Shown: piece after piece, positions 20,867 through 31,599 of the stretch
How the letters are laid out: the number at the start of each line of letters is the position of its first letter
Position numbering within the stretch: position 1 is the stretch's first letter
NCBI GenBank assembly: GCA_030998225.1
Contig: JAPYXD010000755.1
Coordinates: 3,645,501-3,709,500 of the forward strand
Length of the DNA: 64,000 nucleotides
DNA from: Diplolepis rosae
Lineage: Eukaryota; Arthropoda; Insecta; Hymenoptera; Diplolepididae
Direction: 5' to 3'
Program-made: the position numbers and the translations under genes
Notes under the pieces: generated by a model
What the model was told of the DNA's origin: nothing
Seen by the model: only the letters and a program-made list of their open reading frames with translations
Database searches by the model: none

Positions 20867-21730
20867 TGTTACGTCACAAGTATGCAAATATACTTACTTT
20901 GATCGAAGATTCCTCTTTTAAGTTAGGATCGAATGATCCTCGCTTAGGGATGAGGATAAGTCAATGAAAGACACAATAATTATGAAAATAATACAAATTG
21001 AATTTATTTTATTGGTTAAAAGGTCAGAATACACATTCGTTAAGACAATTCTTATATAATGTAGGCACAGGCTGGTTGGTACGTGGGTGAGAAAGAGACA
21101 AAGAATAAAGATAGAGAGAGAGAGGTTCGGTACCTTTATGATTCGTAAGTTGTGTTGAGGTTTAATCCACACGGCGGTGAGTTGTAAGTACTGGATCCCC
21201 ACAGGTGTATTCCAAGTGTGTGAGAGAGACGGAGTTATAGGCCGCACAGGTATATTCCGTAAAGGGCGGTGATTCAAATTTACGACACTGTTCGAAGATC
21301 TTTACAAGATCTATTCAAGTCTACGATGACTTTTACGACTCCCGAACTTTGATTTTAAATTGTCCCGGTCGAATTTTAATAATCTCAAACTCAGAGATTT
21401 TCGAAGTTAGATTGAAATGCCGCACTGGACTATTGTCGCGAGACCGGTTATAAATCCGAAGGAAAATTTATATGTCGAACTAGACGAAGAATTTACTGAC
21501 TGCTTGCTCTTGGTGTGGGCCTCTTTTATATTTTTCTATACAAATTGACGTCAGCGAAAATCGTGACGTAGTCATATCTTCTTAGAGGAGAAGGGGCCCT
21601 ATACTGCTCCCTACTTCCCCTACTCCCTTCCCCTACTCCCTATTCTCCTTTATCGATTTTCTCATAGATTTCTTAACTCAATCCAGCCTGTGTGTATTAT
21701 ATACATTCAAATACGTCGCGGGACGTGACA
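20867..21730 (-). repeat. 3' LTR of the Gypsy element
   Basis: Read on the + strand it starts TGTTACGTCACAAG and ends CGGGACGTGACA, so the LTR tips are TG...CA on the - strand. 864 bp. It contains a GA-rich tract (21113-21122). The 119-codon frame inside is mirrored in the other LTR and is not taken as a gene. Confidence 0.9.
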
Positions 21731-21741
21731 CCTCCCCCCTC
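21731..21741 (-). promoter_or_regulatory. Polypurine tract
   Basis: GAGGGGGGAGG on the - strand immediately precedes the 3' LTR. It is the usual primer for plus-strand DNA synthesis in LTR elements, and the same tract precedes the LTR at 763. Confidence 0.8.
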
Positions 21742-23322
21742 AGTTCGAGCGCGAGGAGTTAACGATCCGCGATCGAAACTTCGGTAGAAGAATACATTTT
21801 TAATCCAAGATGCTTACTCAATCAAGTACATATTTTCAATTTAATTTGCCAATTTATAACATAAAAATTTTGTTTATACATAATTATAGGAATTGACATT
21901 TTCAATTATTGTTGAGAATTAAAAATTTATAACAAGTTTTACATAAATGCATAGTAATAACGGAGGATACAAGTCTGGAAATATTACAATCATTGATTAC
22001 ATATGTTATAGTGGTGAATAGGTAATTTAACAATTTTTTCTTTGATTGATAATAACTATTTAAACTTACAACATGATGATTGTTGAAAAAAAGAAGATTA
22101 AAAATTGTAAAATTTCATCGATTAGATATAAAATAGTAAAGAGCAATTTACAAGTATTACGATGGTTGATGTATACATTAGTAAAAAGAGAAATTGACAT
22201 ATATAATATTAATAATACAGATTAAAAATAATATTTAGATCGTTGATAACATATATTAATTAATAGACGTTGTAACTTGGTACATTGAAGAGAAAAAACT
22301 TGGTTAAGTCTAAAATTGATTTCTTCAAAACATGGCATAGCTATTGCTTATTATTACTTTTACATGTTTCTAAAAATTAATTTCATGAACTTCAATTTCA
22401 TTGGTGTATTATTAAATGAATAAAATAATCATAAGAAAAACAATTTTACATAACCACAGGGTAATAGATTTTCCTACAATTCTTGTACTTTTAATTGTTT
22501 TTCTACTCTTTCTTGTAAAATTAATAGAGTTATTTGTGCATGAAACATATGAAGAATAGTAATTATTCAATTTGTTATTGTTGAACATTAATTTCTATTG
22601 GAAAAGCAATTTTTACATTAACAATTTTGTAACGCCATCGCATAGTATACATTTACAGACTCGATATTTGTAGAAACTGTTCTTCCAATAGGATGGGAAT
22701 CAAGAAAAGTTCCCTTGATGGAAGAAAAAACAAAATTGAAATTATATTTATGATGGCACCGATTATGAAGTGCTTATTTATTCTTGTCAGAAAAAGTCTT
22801 TTTTTATCCAAAAAAGAAGAAAAATACAAATATTTCTATATTTTTCTTTAAGTGATAAAATATAATGTTGACTCGAATGAAAACTAGCATTTGTCTTTCT
22901 AAAAAGGTTATTAGTTTGTTTTTTGAAAGGTTGGTGAACAAAAATAAAATTGATTAAATTAAATGCAAAGAAATTACACGTAAGAATTTTAATGAAATAT
23001 AATTTCTTTTGTGATGATATTAGATTATTAGTTTTTGCTGAACAGAAGAGAAAAGTTAAACATTTTTGATTAATTTGATAGATACTTGCTAGTTTGAGAA
23101 GTTTAATTTACTCTGAAAAAAAAGACACGAAATACATTGAAATTTTTTGATTGGTATTTGAAGGTACAGTGAGCTTCTCGAATCTCTGAAATAGAAAAAA
23201 TAAGATTAGAATAAAATTTCAAAAGATCTTTTGTTTAAAACATTTCCTGGTTCAGTTATTCTAAACACTTTGGTTTTATGCAAAGTTTATATTATTTTAG
23301 GTTTGGATTCAAATTCAGTTAA
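21742..23322 (-). other. Non-coding 3' internal region of the Gypsy element, no env
   Basis: About 1.6 kb of AT-rich sequence between the integrase stop and the polypurine tract. No ORF with glycoprotein features (signal peptide, furin-like site, membrane anchor) is seen, unlike errantivirus relatives. Confidence 0.6.
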
Positions 23323-23829
23323 TCAATTTTGTATATTCATGTGCGATCTTTTTATTCGATTCATGTGAACTACTGTCGGTTTTCCTTTTACGTTGATTTT
23401 TACATTTCCTTTTCCTAGTACATCTAAAACTTCGTGAGATCCTGTGTATTGATTATCCAGCTTTTTAATTTTTCCTCCTTTTAATAAAAATACATTGTCT
23501 CCAATTTTTACTTCTAAAGGATTTATTTTTTTATCATAATATATTTTCGATTTTTCTTTTGCTGAAATAAGATTCTCTCTTGCTTGTGTTCGCATTTCGT
23601 GTAGTCGAGTTACGAAATTAATTAAATAATCATCATACGTTTGTAATTTTTCTTGTTGTGATAAAGGTTCGCTGGAAGGTTCACGAGCTAATTTACCAAA
23701 AAACAATTTATAGGGTGTGCATTTTGTGCCTTCATGTACACTAGTATTATACGAGAACATTGCTAGTTCAAGCCAATCATCCCATTCTGAATTTTTTGCA
23801 ACAAATTGTTTGAGATATTCTCCTAACAC
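23323..23829 (-). pseudogene. pol: pol: integrase C-terminal part
   Basis: Continuation of the integrase after an in-frame stop at about 23850. The codons just before the first Met encode LERSHHV, which contains the third catalytic residue (Glu) of the DDE integrase. This frame then gives the conserved WDDWLELAMFSYNTSVHEGT and TPYKLFFGK, followed by the C-terminal DNA-binding SH3-like region (VKIGDNVFLLKGGKIKKLDNQYTG). The integrase joins element cDNA to host DNA in the nucleus. As read, it is separated from the core by the stop TAA replacing a sense codon between SNG and LERS. Confidence 0.85.
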
Positions 23830-23847
23830 ATGATGTGAACGTTCTAA

Positions 23848-24180
23848 TTACCCGTTTGATTGAGGGGGAAAAGCTGTGGTACGAAATTGTTTAATTCTAA
23901 AACGTTTTGCCAATCTTTTTAATAAATTACTTAAAAAATCTCTGCCTTGGTCAGTAAGTACTCCTTTTGGTGATCCAAATATGCAAATAAATTTTTTCAC
24001 AAAAGCATCTGCTATTGTACTAGCTTGGTGATTAGGAAGAGGTATTGCTAAAGAATATTTGGTAAAATTGTCTTGTATCGTTAGAATATATAAGTTACCA
24101 GATTTTGTTTCAGGTAGTGGACCAACAATGTCCATTGATATTTTTTCAAAAGCAGTAGTGGGTGTGTCTGTGATTACCAT
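23848..24180 (-). pseudogene. pol: pol: integrase catalytic core fragment
   Basis: This contains the first two catalytic aspartates of the integrase core: MDIVGPLPETKSG and LTDQGRDFLSNLL, followed by FRTTAFPPQSNG and a premature TAA. The preceding zinc-binding part lies in the frame ending at 24146. The two frames overlap by 35 bases at an A-rich run (AAAAAA near 24185), so a one-base slip or indel separates them. The Met at the start is internal to the ancestral polyprotein, not a real start. Confidence 0.85.
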
Positions 24181-26143
24181 AGGATTTTTTGTTTTGACTG
24201 ATTAATTTTTTCAGTTGACATTGTAAACAGCCTTGAATATATTTTTGAATGTCTACTTTCATATTTTCCCAAAAAAATTTTTGGCGAATTCGGCTATAAG
24301 TTTTTGTAACGCCTTTATGGCCTCCTAATGCCGAAGAATGAGCTTCTTCAATTAAATGAGTTCGTTGTTCCTTTGTTGGATATTGCGTTATTCCATTGCA
24401 AACTATAATTTTTGTAGTTGAATTTGAAAAAATTGAATTGAAAATTGATTTCACTTCTTCCCAAGGTATATGATTAATTCTGAAAGTTTTTGAAATACTA
24501 ATTGATCGTAATTCAAATTTTTGAGATAATTCGTGTAATGAGTGAATTGATAATTTCATATTATTTAAAGTTTCTGATAAATTGTCCTTAGTTTCTTCTT
24601 CAATTGGAAGTGCAAAATGGTAGTAGTTTCCTTTTTTAATCTCTTTTGCTATTCCCTTTTGTAAATTTTTAAATTTTGGTAATGTTTCACGTTTTTCTAA
24701 AGTTTTTGATCCGTTGTCGCGAGGAGTTCCATTTGTTGTAACAAAGTATGCATAATTATCTTTTCGCATAGTTAATTGATCGCGGCATTCAACTAAATTT
24801 TTCCTTGTTATAATTTTTTCTGTTTCAGAGTTTATAGGAGGAGGTTCTGGGGGTGGACGATTATTGGACATTGGACATTGGACAAACATTGGACTTAATA
24901 AAAATATTGTCATAAAAATAAGTCTTAAAGCCATATTTTTGAATAAATTTGTGTATTTTAAAATATTCTTACCAATCTCACTAAATGATTCTTCACTAAG
25001 GAATTCTTGTAAAAATTCTGGAATTTTTTTGTCAATATTTAATATTTGGGCTTCTGGAATTTCGCTAAAATGATCTACGTCGTCTGGTACCATTCCTGGA
25101 TTCAAGTTTTTTCGTTTTAAAGGTCTTACCTCATTTTTAGAGTTTTCTTGTTTATTTCTTGTAAAGGTTTTCTTGAAAAACGTTTTTTCTTGAGAAGTCA
25201 TGAAAGTATCATTGTCATCAACTTGTAAATATTTTGATTTCTCCTGGCTATCATCAATAGGGTTTCTTGAGAGAGCGTCTGCATTTACATTCATTTTTCC
25301 TGCTTTGTATATTACATCAAAATCATATTCTGCGAGTTTTAATCTCCAACGTGAAACTCGTGAACAAGGGTCTTTAGAATTTTGAAACCAAACTAGAGGT
25401 TTGTGATCAGTCACTAAAGTAAATTTTCTTCCATACAAATAAGGACGAAAATGAGTTACACAAAATATTATAGCAAGAGCTTCTTTTTCATATGTATCAT
25501 ATTTTTTCTCAGTATCACTTAGACTACGTGAAGCATATGCTATTGGTTTATCTTTACCTATTTTACCTTGTGATAAAATACCTCCTATTGCAAATCCTGA
25601 GGCATCTGTTGTGAGTATAAAGGGTTGAGAAAAATAAGGTCGTTGTAAAATTGGTTCTTCACATAACTTTGCTTTTAAAATATCGAAAGCTGCTTGTTGT
25701 TTTTCTGTCCAATTAAAAGGTATATCTTTTTTCAGAAGTTGATTTAAAGGACTTGCAATTTTTGAAAATCCATCAATAAATCGTCTATAATATCCTGCTA
25801 AGCCTAAAAATTGTTTAACATTTTTCTGTGTTTTTGGAATTGGAAAGTTTTTTACATCTAATATCTTTTTTGGATCTGGACGTACTCCATTTTTATCAAT
25901 TATATGACCTAAATATCCTACTTCAGGTCGTAAAAATTCGCATTTGTCTGGTTGTAAGTGAAGATTTGCTTTTCTAAGTCTTTCTGCTAAATTGTTGAAT
26001 TTAATTTCGTGTTCTTCTAGAGTATTTGCATATATAACTATGTCATCAAGATATACAAAAAGTTCCGTTCCGATTAATCCAGTTAATGTTAAATTCATTA
26101 ATCTTTGAAATGTGGCTGGTGCAGTTTTTAAACCGAAAGGCAT
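24146..26143 (-). pseudogene. pol: pol: reverse transcriptase (second half), RNase H and integrase zinc domain
   Basis: It begins MPFGLKTAPATFQ and carries the RT catalytic YLDD (VYLDDIVIY, residues ~30-38). The thumb region YLGHIIDKNG and FLGLAGYYRRFI follow, then RNase H with TTDASGFAIGG, YEKEALAI, TDHKPLVW and ADALSRNP. A linker region typical of mdg1/412 pol (TLPKFKNLQKG ... LRSISISK) leads to the integrase HHCC zinc domain (EEAHSSALGGHKGV ... CLQCQLKK). The frame is open for 665 codons. It is joined in frame to the upstream ORF through a single TAA at 26156-26158, so this Met is internal. After CQLKK the frame is lost by a one-base slip in an A run. Confidence 0.9.
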
Positions 26144-26155
26144 TCTATCGAATTC

Positions 26156-27373
26156 TTAATGACCGTGAGGTTTATAAAATGCGGTTTTATGAGAGTCTTT
26201 TGGGTCCATTTTTATATGGTGAAAACCGGTAGCTAAATCAAACACTGAAAAATATTTTGCTGATCCTAGAGAATCAAGTATATCGTTTATATTAGGTAGA
26301 GGATACGAATTGCCAATTGTTTTTTCATTTAATTTACGAAAATCAAGAACCATTCTCCATTTTATTTTTCCTTGGGAGTCAGGTTTTTTAGGAACTATCC
26401 ACACTGGAGTGTTATATGGTGATTGTGAGGGCTTGATTATTTTATTTTTTAATAATTCATCGACTTGTCTTGTCATTTCTTCCTTGTGAACTGGGGGAAA
26501 TCTATATTGTCTTGAAAAAATTGGAGCGTCATCTACAGTAGGAATTGAATGTTGTAATACATTAGTAGCTTCAAGTGGTTCTCCTGGGATTTGAAATCTG
26601 TCTGCATTATTTTTAATTAATTTTTCTACATGTTCATATTCATCTTGATTTAAGTGGTCTAATCGAAGAAGTTTTTTAATACATTCTACTCTGTCTTCGT
26701 CTGTTACATTATAAAATTTGCATGAGTCAATTCGAGAATTGTCAGTTTTTAAAAAGTTATTTAATATTTTACTTGATAAATCTTTGTCATTTGTTTGTTT
26801 GAAATTAATTAAATTTTTAATTTGTTTATAACATTCTTGTTCTTGAAAGTCTTCTAAATTAACTAATGGGACGGATAATGTAATTGGGATTTCATTTGTG
26901 TTTGCAAATTTTAAATAAGCTTTTCCTCTGTGATTTTTTACAACTGCGTCACCTACGTAGACGCCATCTTGGATATGTAATCGAGGTACATACCCTTCAC
27001 TCTTTTCTGTATTTTTTATATTAACATAAAATGTTGTAACTGTTCGAGCTGGAATAGTAAATGTATTGGTAGATTTAAAAGGGTAACAGTGGTTCTCAAT
27101 TTCTAAGCATTTTGAAGTATAGTTTATATTCACACTATTATCTTGAAAAAATTCTGATCCTAATACTCCATCTTCTTCTACTGGGACTTCATTGGGAATA
27201 ATGTTAAATATCGTTGGATAACCAAAAATGTTTATTTTTACCTGTCCTAACGTGTAAAGTGGTAAATCATTAATTCCTGTAAGTTTCAATACGTTTTGGC
27301 TATTTATGGGTACTTCAGGGTTGAGAACCTTTTGTTTAATTAAATTTCGAGCAGCACCAGTATCAATCATCAT
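26156..27373 (-). pseudogene. pol: pol: aspartic protease and first half of reverse transcriptase
   Basis: MIDTGAARNLI is the aspartic protease active site (D-T-G-A), with the flap and the VLGSEFF strand after it. The RT begins with RQYRFPPVHKEEM, SPYNTPVWIVPKK, WRMVLDFRKLNEKT and FSVFDLATGFHHI, which supplies the first catalytic Asp. The frame ends at ...HKTAFYKPHGH, where TAA stands in place of a Tyr-type codon in the universal GHYEF segment. The next codons (GAA TTC) continue the protein. Upstream of the first Met the frame stays open through the gag stop in the -1 frame, so expression was probably by -1 frameshifting from gag. Confidence 0.9.
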
Positions 27374-27492
27374 GTGTGTTGGATTTTTTAGACCTTCCGT
27401 TGATATTATAATTGATGGAATTGAAGTGGACTTTGAAATATTTATTGTTGTTGTTGTATGATCGTTAGAAGTGGATGCCAGTGGTTCTCGAT

Positions 27493-29364
27493 TTATGCTT
27501 TCCTCAGTGCACCCGTGCTGGGGAGAGCTTTGGAGTTTTCCTGATTTGCTGTTTGTGATTGGTTATTTGGTCGTATCTTGCAGTCTCGTACTAAATGACC
27601 GGGTTGTTTACAGTAATTGCAAATTATTTCAGTATAATTTGAATTTTGTTGAGTGTTATTATTTTGTAAAAATCTATTTTCATATGGTTTATTTCGATTT
27701 TGAAACTGTCCTGAGTTAAAGTTTTTATACTGTCCTGGATTCAATTGTCTATTAGTATTATTAACATTATTGTTATTATTGTAAAAATTTCTAGGAAAAT
27801 TATTATTATTGTTGTATCTTTGTTGTAAAAAATTATTATTATTGTTTCTATAATTGTTATTTCTATTTTGTAAAAAATGATTGTTGTTATTATTAAAATT
27901 ATAATTTTTATTTCTTAAAAAATTGTTATTTGGAAAATTATTGTAATTGTTTTTTGCAAAATTATTATTATTATTACTTCTTTGACCATTGAAATTACTA
28001 TATCCTTGTTCGTTAGGATGCAAAAATTTTCTTTGTTTATTGTTAAGAACTGCATCTTGAGCTTTACTTAAATGAAAACATTTTTCAGTTGTGTGACCTG
28101 GTTTTTTACAAATTAAACAAATAGTTTTATTTTCAAGTGCTACGTTGAATCGTGTGGTTTTATTATTTTTATTATTATTAGTTGATTCTTCGGTTTTTAA
28201 ATAATCAGTATTTTTATTTCTTCGCAGTGCAGAACTTGCAGCCAATCTTCGTTCTATGTCTATTGTATCATTAATTACTTCCTTAAATGTGTCCTTTTCT
28301 TCCACACGAATTTCTAACTCAGGACGCAAACCGCGTATAAAACATTGAATTACATCTCTTTCTAAATTTTGTTTAAAAGCATTATCTACCTGACCGTCAT
28401 TATTAAGTCTGTGAGCATCTTCTATTCTATCAGCAATTTCTTTAATTCTAGCAGCATAGGAAAGGACATTTTCTCTTTCCCACATAAATGTATTACCTAA
28501 TTCTCCCTGCAATTGATATACGCTTTTCGCAGGGGCATATACTCTTTTCAATTTTTCTATTAATTCCTCTATTGTTGCATACGTTGACCCAAAAATACAT
28601 TTTCGTGCCTCACCAGACAATTTACCTCTCAATAGACGTGCAAGATTTTCTTGGGCAGCAGGTGTCGGCAGCATTGCCTTTGCTTCCATGCAACCCTCAA
28701 TAAAATGGGACAATGGGAGGTTACTTCCGTCGAACAAAGGGACCACCTCTAGCGCGTCGCGTAAGGATACCTGCTGGCTGTTAGGTATGGCTACGGCCAT
28801 CTCTTCGTTGCTTACTATTACGGGATTATCCTGATTTATGACTTCTGTATCGCTTTTGTCGTCGTCGCTATCGTTGTTACTAATTAGAGAGTCGCGTGCC
28901 AATGAGGTTTTCAATTTTTCTTTCAAAGTTCTTTTTTCTATTGTTATTACCGTTGAGCTTAGCAAATTAGATCCGTCAAAATAAGATAACTCGTTCGTTA
29001 AAGTTTGATCTTGATTACTAGATCCTGTCACAATGCTCAAATCTGGACAGAAACTTGAATGAAATCCGCTAGTATTACTAGAATTTTCACTTGATATGGT
29101 TTGATCATTAATCAGAGTCTTGTCGAAATGTGAATCGTCTAGCTGAAGAGTGTTATCTAATTCTTGTTCAGCAGAAAAAGTGTTTGAAATATCCTTGTAT
29201 TTATTATAATCGACTAAATTTTCTTTGATTTTACCTGATCTTTTTAGTTTCAAGGAATCTATTTGATTCTGATCGACAATTTTTGCGAGTTGATTGTCTT
29301 GTTTTGCTTTACTACGCGTAATAACTTTTTGGGCGGATTCTACAGGGGTATTTGAATTTGACAT
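27493..29364 (-). CDS. gag: Gag polyprotein
   Basis: A 623-residue structural protein that forms virus-like particles and packages the RNA. The N-terminal third is polar and low in complexity. The capsid-like part begins near residue 195 (VSLRDALEVVPLFDGS) and includes LLRGKLSGEARKCI, MWERENVLSYAARI and CFIRGLRPELE. Two CCHC knuckles follow (CLICKKPGHTTEKC near 420, CNYCKQPGHLVRDC near 590), separated by a very Asn-rich region. The end NSKALPSTGALRKA overlaps the open -1 frame of pol. It is fully open with a Met near the leader end, so it may still be translatable. It is collinear with the broken gag at 3430-5271. Confidence 0.9.
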   Translation of the reverse strand: MSNSNTPVESAQKVITRSKAKQDNQLAKIVDQNQIDSLKLKRSGKIKENLVDYNKYKDISNTFSAEQELDNTLQLDDSHFDKTLINDQTISSENSSNTSGFHSSFCPDLSIVTGSSNQDQTLTNELSYFDGSNLLSSTVITIEKRTLKEKLKTSLARDSLISNNDSDDDKSDTEVINQDNPVIVSNEEMAVAIPNSQQVSLRDALEVVPLFDGSNLPLSHFIEGCMEAKAMLPTPAAQENLARLLRGKLSGEARKCIFGSTYATIEELIEKLKRVYAPAKSVYQLQGELGNTFMWERENVLSYAARIKEIADRIEDAHRLNNDGQVDNAFKQNLERDVIQCFIRGLRPELEIRVEEKDTFKEVINDTIDIERRLAASSALRRNKNTDYLKTEESTNNNKNNKTTRFNVALENKTICLICKKPGHTTEKCFHLSKAQDAVLNNKQRKFLHPNEQGYSNFNGQRSNNNNNFAKNNYNNFPNNNFLRNKNYNFNNNNNHFLQNRNNNYRNNNNNFLQQRYNNNNNFPRNFYNNNNNVNNTNRQLNPGQYKNFNSGQFQNRNKPYENRFLQNNNTQQNSNYTEIICNYCKQPGHLVRDCKIRPNNQSQTANQENSKALPSTGALRKA

Positions 29365-29723
29365 TGAGTCATTATAAATTTACAGTTTCTTTTTGTTGAG
29401 CGTTATCTTAGATTATTTATTGTTAATTATCGATTGTTTATAACAATTTAAAAAACTACATGTAAAATTTTGTTTGTAAATAAAGTGAAATTAGTAAAAA
29501 TATAATTTTGATTTATAAAAATTCAAAAAAAAATTATAATAATAATTTCAATATATAATTTAATTATTTTTATTTGTTTATAACAATAATTAATATTTTT
29601 ACTCTTTTATTAGGAAATAAGATAATAAATTAAAAATATAATTCTATAAAATATTCAAGTAAATAAATAATCGCTCAATTTTGGTAAAATTATAATGTTA
29701 AATAATACATTTCTTAAAATTAT

Positions 29724-29761
<38 letters not shown>

Positions 29762-30433
29762 TACCAACCACGTGTGTCTTATAAATTATAATGATCTATT
29801 TTATGAATTTATTGAATTATAAATTGTTTTTTAAATAAATAAAATTGTTTATAACAAGGATCAGATAAGATTCGAGTTATGCACTATTTATTTTTCTCTA
29901 GACTGGACAAGTTAGGCTCAAGCTCAGATCCTTGGACAATCTTTGCAAATAAAAATATTCTGTTCCTTAACAGAGTTAAAATTAAAGTTATGAACAATAC
30001 AATCACAAGCACTTCGAACTTTGCCCTACCCAATGATCGTAATCAATGGTGACCGTTCAACGTACCCAAAAGGGACTTATACTCTCGTGTGCTGTTTTTG
30101 TTTGTTTGTTTTAACTTAAATCAAAACTTAGTTAACAAATTAGAATAATTTTTTAAATAAGATAAGTTACTTAACCACTTAGGTTAGCCTCAAGGTCAGA
30201 TCCCTGCGTGATTTTTCAAACTTATTTTATTTTATACAATTTATATAAATTATAAAATTTCAAAGAAATGATTTGATTATTAAATCATTAAGGTTAGCCT
30301 CATGGTCAAATCCCTTTGTGATCTAACAAATCTATTTTATTGAAATTTCAAGTTACAAGTTGGAATAATATTTCATAATCATTTATTTATTCACTAGAAA
30401 TAATCAATGTGTTAATTTTCAATTGACTTGTGT
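29365..30433 (-). promoter_or_regulatory. 5' leader of the Gypsy element with three reiterated motifs
   Basis: This is non-coding sequence between the primer-binding site and gag. A ~35-40-bp motif with core GAGCCTAACTT/GAGGCTAACCT (reading - strand) recurs at 29901-29940, 30181-30220 and 30291-30330. The block around 29940-30105 matches 41057-41240 in the leader of the errantivirus-like element on the other strand. A (TA)n run lies at 29729-29757. The position recalls the array of Su(Hw) sites in the Drosophila gypsy leader, but the motif is different. Confidence 0.55.
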
Positions 30434-30451
30434 TTCCCGGACGAAGCACCA
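30434..30451 (-). promoter_or_regulatory. Primer-binding site, tRNA-Gly-like
   Basis: The + strand reads TTCCCGGACGAAGCACCA, differing at two positions from the tRNA-Gly(GCC) 3' end seen at 6296-6313. It lies 14 bases from the 5' LTR edge. Confidence 0.65.
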
Positions 30452-30465
30452 GAAAAAAGGAAGTA

Positions 30466-31318
30466 TGTTACGTCACAAGTACGCAAATATATTTACTTTG
30501 ATCGAAGATTCCTCGTTTTAAGTTAGGATCGAATGATCCTCGCTTAGGGATGAGGATAAGTCAATGAAAGACACAATAATTATGAAAATAATACAAATTG
30601 AATTTATTTTATTGGTTAAAAGGTCAGAATACACATTCGTTAAGACAATTCTTATATAATGTAGGCACAGGCTGGTTGGTACGTGGGTGAGAAAGAGACA
30701 AAGAATAAAGATAGAGAGAGAGAGGTTCGGTTCCTTTATGATTCGTAAGTTGTGTTGAGGTTTAATCCACACGGCGGTGAGTTGTAAGTACTGGATCCCC
30801 ACAGGTGTATTCCAAGTGTGTGAGAGAGACGTAGTTATAGGCCGCACAGGTATATTCCGTAAAGGGCGGTGATTCAAATTTACGACACTGTTCGAAGATC
30901 TTTACAAGATCTATTCAAGTCTACGATGACTTTTACGACTCCCGAACTTTGATTTTAAATTGTCCCGGCCGAATTTTATTAATCTCAAACTCAGAGATTT
31001 TCGAAGTTAAATTGAAATGCCGCACTGGACTATTGTCGCGAGACCGGTTATAAATCCGAAGGAAAATTTATATGTCGAACTAGACGAAGAATTTACTGAC
31101 TGCTTTCTCTTGGTGTGGGCCTCTTTTATATTTTTTCATACAAATTGACGGTCAGCGAAAATCGTGACGTAGTCATATCTTCTTAGAGGAGAAGGGGCCC
31201 TATACTGCTCCCTACTTCCCCTACTCCCTATTCCCCTTTAACGATTTTCTCATAGATTTCTTAACTCAATCCAGCCTGTGTGTATTATATACATTCAAAT
31301 ACGTCGCGGGACGTGACA
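30466..31318 (-). repeat. 5' LTR of the Gypsy element
   Basis: 853 bp, nearly identical to 20867-21730. The main difference is a ~12-bp repeat missing in the CCCTACTTCCCC-type tract. Tips TG...CA on the - strand. Confidence 0.9.
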
Positions 31319-31599
31319 TTATTATTAAAAATCGGTGAATTGTACTAAAGTACTTGCCACATTCGCAGGAATTAAAAACTTTTAAATACATTTTTTAATT
31401 TTCAACTTTTGGACTCGGTAAAGATATGTTTTCCCTGAATCCGTGCAAAAAAAGAACAAAAGGGGCGCCAAATTACGATTCACGAGATACTTAATTTAAA
31501 AAATTATACTTTTTCATATATTTTGAAAAACATTCGCTCAAAATAAATACTTAAAAAAGTTTGTAAAATTTGTCGAATGATTTAAACACTCAAAATATA
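31319..31599 (+). mobile_element. Left arm of a third long-TIR hAT relict, first part
   Basis: About 31390-31599 follows the subterminal order of the hAT family (GACTCGGTAAAGATATG, GAATCCGTGCAAAAAAAG, GGGGCGCC, then AT-rich). It is the inverse of about 34945-35160. It continues at 34215 after the solo LTR. The terminal tip is missing next to the Gypsy LTR. Confidence 0.65.

Larger units (their letters stand above)
20867..31318 (-). mobile_element. Complete mdg1/412-like Gypsy retrotransposon (10.45 kb)
   Basis: In - strand order: 5' LTR (31318-30466), primer-binding site (30451-30434), repeated leader, gag (29364-27493), protease-RT-RNase H-integrase (27373-23323), 1.6 kb of non-coding sequence, polypurine tract and 3' LTR (21730-20867). 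The two LTRs differ by a handful of substitutions and one ~12-bp indel in a C/T-rich stretch, so insertion is recent. Two in-frame stops and one frameshift disable pol. There is no env. The flanking bases (ATGAT left, TTATT right) do not form the expected 4-6 bp target duplication. Confidence 0.9.

Noticed and set aside
20918..21277. 119-codon frame present in both LTRs (20918-21277 and 30518-30877)
   Set aside because: Its conservation is explained by the LTRs being young duplicates; codon content shows no protein features.
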